Under the pieces are notes generated by a model that was given only the letters and a program-made list of their open reading frames with translations, was not told where the DNA came from and did no database searches. A DNA stretch of 34,021 nucleotides from an uncultured Eubacteriales bacterium (GTDB lineage: Bacteria; Bacillota; Clostridia; Oscillospirales; Oscillospiraceae): positions 1 to 34,021 of the forward strand of contig UQGJ01000026.1 of assembly GCA_900540545.1 (NCBI GenBank), read 5' to 3'. Positions 31,502-34,021 of this stretch are shown piece after piece. The translations under genes and the position numbers were made by a program. Numbering within the stretch: position 1 is the first letter of the stretch; every line of letters starts with the position of its first letter.

Positions 31502-33978
31502 GAAAGAGAAGCAAGCTGCTGGCCGCCCTGCTGGCCGCCTCCATGAGCCTGTCCCTGCTGGGGACCGCCGCTCTGGCCGCCGACGGGGAGACCATGGAAG
31601 AGGTGGAGACCCCCGCCGTCATCGAGACCGTGGAGGGGACGGAGACCCCCGAGGCTATCCAGACGCCTGAGGTCACCGAGACCCCCAAGGTCACAGAGGT
31701 GCCCGAAGTGACCGAGACTCCCGAGGCCACCGAGACGCCTGAAGTGACCGAGACCCCCGAGGTCACCGAGTCGCCGGAACCGACCGAGACGCCGGAACCC
31801 ACCGAGGCGCCCGAAGTGGCCGAGACCCCCGAGCTGGAAGCGATCGCGCTCTTTTCCGAGGAGGAGCCGGAGTCTCCTTACACCCACAGCTACCTGACCG
31901 GCAACGTGGAGGTCCAGTGGAGCCGCACGGCGGAGGAGGACTCCATGATCGAGGGGGCCTATAAAGACAATAAAAACGTCCTTGTCCCCGTCTCCAACTC
32001 TCTGGAGCGGGTGTACGGAGGCGCGGAATTGAGCGAGCTGATCCCCGACAGCGATGAGAACCCGGTGTGGGACGCCCACGTCAAGACGATTTACAAGCAC
32101 TTCATCAGCGGGTCTTCTGACAGAAGGAACCCTGGCGCCACCTGGGCGCCCCTGTCCGGCGTGTCCGTGCGCCGCATCCAGGGCACCTTCTCCGTGGATG
32201 AGGACAGCAGCATCCTGGACGGCACCCTCCGCCTGGTCAGCGCCTCTCAGGAGCTGTACAAGGAGTGGGGCGTGACCATCAACGGCGGAAACGTGGTGGC
32301 CGTCAACGACAACATCTACGTCTTTGTCTACAAGCAGGGCGAGGAAATCACCGCCGACAACTATCTGGACTTCCTGGCCTTCTACGGCGGGCACGACATT
32401 CCTGAAAAATTTGGCGGCATCCAGCGGGTGCAGGGCAAGCAGGCCAAGCTGACAAACGGGCTGAACATCTCCGACCGCTGGGTCATCTTCTCTCAGATCG
32501 ACAACCTGGGCGCCCCCCTGGCCCGCGCCTACGGCCCTAACATCGTGGCCGGTGACACCTATGTGGTCGATATGTTCCTGGAGGACAACAGCGCGTCCAG
32601 CGGCGGCGGCATGGATCAGGTCGTCCTGGAGTTCACCCCCTCCGCCCCCGATACCGCCCCCGTCTTTGTGGAGTATTACAGCGAGACCGTGTCCGGGGAG
32701 ACCTATCTGAGCCGCGAGGTCTACAAGGGCCAGACCATCGGCCGTGAGTGGACCGTGCCCGCCGCCGGTATGGACCTCCATCGCCCCGCCAACCATCAGG
32801 CCGGCCAGCTGGTCGGCGCCACCTCCCTCACCGTCTCCGAGGAGGCCGAGCAGAACGTCCTCCGGGTGGTGTACCCCGCCCCCAAGATGGTGAAGCTGGT
32901 GGTAGACCACGTCTACGGCGTGGGCTACTGGTATGGTCTTGGCCTGGGCGGCCGGGAGACCGTGGTCACCACCCAGACCATCCTCGCCCCCAACACCACC
33001 GGCACCGTGGACCTGGTCCTGGACGGCCCCGAGGGTCTGACCTATGACTACAAGGCCACCGCCGCCGTCAGCAGCGGCCTGTACCCCACCGCGGACGAGA
33101 CCACCGGCACCGTCTCCGTCCAGGTCGGCGCCAAGAAGGAGAACCACATCCGCATCGAGTATTACTATCAGCTCTCCGTGCCCTACACCGTGGAGCATCA
33201 CTACTACACCAGCGTGGACGGCGGCGCGTACCAGCCGGACGGCGTCCAGCCCGGCGCGGACGGCGCTCTGGCTATGATGGATTCCGTGGCGCTGGCCGAC
33301 CTGGCCGAGACCGCCTTTAACGGCAAGACCTACACCCAGGCGGACGACCAGAAGGACGAGACCTTTACCATGACCTTTGAGCTGGTGGAGGCTTTTGTCG
33401 AGGACGCCGCCCAGGTCCCCGCGCTGGTTCTGAACTACTACCGCCAGGAGCAGACCAACAACGGCGGCAGCAATAACAATGGCGGCAGCAATAACAATGG
33501 CGGCAGCAATAACAATGGCGGCAGCAATAACAACAGCGACCGCGACGACCGCCCCTCCTCCAAGCCCACCGAGCCCGAGGACGAAGTGGAGATCACCGAC
33601 CCCGAGACCCCTCTGGCCCCCAGCCCCGAGCTCCCCTCCACCCAGCCCGAGGGCGGCGATGATACCACCGTCACCCCTCCCGCTGTGGAAGAGAGCGTGG
33701 AGATCGACGAGTCCGACGTGCCCATGGGCGGCCTGCCCACCGGCGGCGAAGACGACATGACCCCGCCCGCCCAGTCCGGTGAGACGATTCCCACCGACGG
33801 CGGTGTGGTCATCGTGGACGAGACCATCCCCCTGGGGAACCTGCCCCAGACCGGCACCATGGGCGTCTCCGAGAGCGGCAGCCGCGCCCTGGCGTTCCTG
33901 GCCCTCACCGGGGCCGCCCTCGCCGCCGGCACGGCCGGGGCGCTGGTCCTGGTGCGGAAGAAAGAGGACGCGGAATAA
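31498..33978 (+). CDS. LPQTG-anchored surface protein
   Basis: An 826-residue wall-anchored protein. Signal peptide 1-27 (ending TAALAAD), a hexapeptide stalk of the kind TPEVTE (about 48-113), a folded region of about 500 residues with MucBP-like stretches (VEYYSETVSGETYLSREVYKG, YTVEHHYYTSVDG), a Gly-Ser-Asn repeat (656-679), a Pro-rich spacer, then LPQTG (782-786), a hydrophobic helix and the tail RKKEDAE. This is the full sorting signal, so the nearby sortase probably anchors it. The start is GTG 31498 in a GTGA overlap. It may be an adhesin or mucus-binding factor; no binding domain can be named with certainty. Confidence 0.93.
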   Translation: MRKRSKLLAALLAASMSLSLLGTAALAADGETMEEVETPAVIETVEGTETPEAIQTPEVTETPKVTEVPEVTETPEATETPEVTETPEVTESPEPTETPEPTEAPEVAETPELEAIALFSEEEPESPYTHSYLTGNVEVQWSRTAEEDSMIEGAYKDNKNVLVPVSNSLERVYGGAELSELIPDSDENPVWDAHVKTIYKHFISGSSDRRNPGATWAPLSGVSVRRIQGTFSVDEDSSILDGTLRLVSASQELYKEWGVTINGGNVVAVNDNIYVFVYKQGEEITADNYLDFLAFYGGHDIPEKFGGIQRVQGKQAKLTNGLNISDRWVIFSQIDNLGAPLARAYGPNIVAGDTYVVDMFLEDNSASSGGGMDQVVLEFTPSAPDTAPVFVEYYSETVSGETYLSREVYKGQTIGREWTVPAAGMDLHRPANHQAGQLVGATSLTVSEEAEQNVLRVVYPAPKMVKLVVDHVYGVGYWYGLGLGGRETVVTTQTILAPNTTGTVDLVLDGPEGLTYDYKATAAVSSGLYPTADETTGTVSVQVGAKKENHIRIEYYYQLSVPYTVEHHYYTSVDGGAYQPDGVQPGADGALAMMDSVALADLAETAFNGKTYTQADDQKDETFTMTFELVEAFVEDAAQVPALVLNYYRQEQTNNGGSNNNGGSNNNGGSNNNGGSNNNSDRDDRPSSKPTEPEDEVEITDPETPLAPSPELPSTQPEGGDDTTVTPPAVEESVEIDESDVPMGGLPTGGEDDMTPPAQSGETIPTDGGVVIVDETIPLGNLPQTGTMGVSESGSRALAFLALTGAALAAGTAGALVLVRKKEDAE
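31642..31837 (+). repeat. in-frame 18-bp repeats coding for TPEVTE-type hexapeptides
   Basis: About eleven hexapeptide units of the pattern (T/V/S/A)PE(V/A/P)TE form a stalk after the signal peptide. Units are diverged at the DNA level, so length change by slippage is less likely than in the later Asn-rich repeat. Confidence 0.85.
33463..33534 (+). repeat. four 18-bp in-frame tandem repeats, GGSNNN
   Basis: GGCGGCAGCAATAACAAT occurs four times in a row (33463, 33481, 33499, 33517), identical except the last base. Such identical coding repeats readily change number, keeping frame, and would alter the spacer before the wall anchor. Confidence 0.93.
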
Positions 33979-33996
33979 AAGGTGGATTTACAGAGG

Positions 33997-34021
33997 CCCG
34001 CGCACCGAATGGGTGCGCGGG
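33997..34021 (+). terminator. probable terminator of the surface-protein operon, cut by the window end
   Basis: CCCGCGCACC (33997-34006) and GGTGCGCGGG (34012-34021) pair around GAATG. The T run, if any, is beyond the window. Confidence 0.7.

Noticed and set aside
31114..33201. 695-codon minus-strand frame opposite the surface protein
   Set aside because: Shadow of repetitive coding sequence; crosses the divergent promoter region.
33463..33534. CRISPR-like array
   Set aside because: Units are contiguous 18-mers without spacers and lie in frame inside a gene.

Overview
The window looks like chromosomal DNA from a high-GC anaerobic Firmicute, most likely a gut Oscillospiraceae of the Flavonifractor/Pseudoflavonifractor/Lawsonibacter/Oscillibacter kind. 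This is inferred from very GC-rich third codon positions, strong Gram-positive ribosome binding sites (AAAGGAGG), sigma-A-like promoters, an LPQTG-sortase pair, and Firmicute families such as DUF6440, DUF4860 and a heterodimeric BmrCD-like exporter. No plasmid, phage or transposase gene is visible.

Layout. Bases 1-1197 hold no credible gene: first a 237-bp tandem repeat, then the first copy of a composite hairpin-rich repeat. An AI-2E-family membrane protein and an HtrA-type protease follow (1198-3861). A second composite repeat fills the gap to a convergent XRE-type membrane regulator. The lexA operon (lexA, a small membrane protein, a DUF6440 protein) runs leftward from 6837 and is divergent from a MarR regulator plus two ABC exporter half-transporters (7026-11295). 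A visibly AT-richer pair, an HNH nuclease and a SAM methyltransferase (11565-13185), sits before ftsH. Then come rlmB, a 747-residue membrane protein that looks like a catalytically dead P-type ATPase, a DUF3298-type lipoprotein with a MarR regulator, and a divergent PatB/MalY-type aminotransferase.

The third composite repeat (21661-22287) separates that aminotransferase from a leftward operon (27655-22309) for a compact type IV pilus/type II secretion-like machine: a GspF/PilC platform, four small single-span proteins, a PilT ATPase, a small NATWQG-motif protein and a zincin-like lipoprotein. A fourth composite repeat precedes it. The last region is a surface-protein module: a BTAD regulator, a sortase and a transglutaminase-like protein on the minus strand, divergent from a second NATWQG protein and an LPQTG-anchored surface protein.

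The most unusual observations are these. (1) The composite repeat has terminal inverted repeats, hairpins whose stems covary between copies, and a consistent position just downstream of genes, in two cases filling the whole gap between convergent genes. (2) There is a pseudo-P-type ATPase. (3) The pilus-like operon lacks PilB and PilD in view. (4) A small NATWQG protein family is shared by the pilus-like operon and the sortase module. All calls are by eye; no database search or computation was run.
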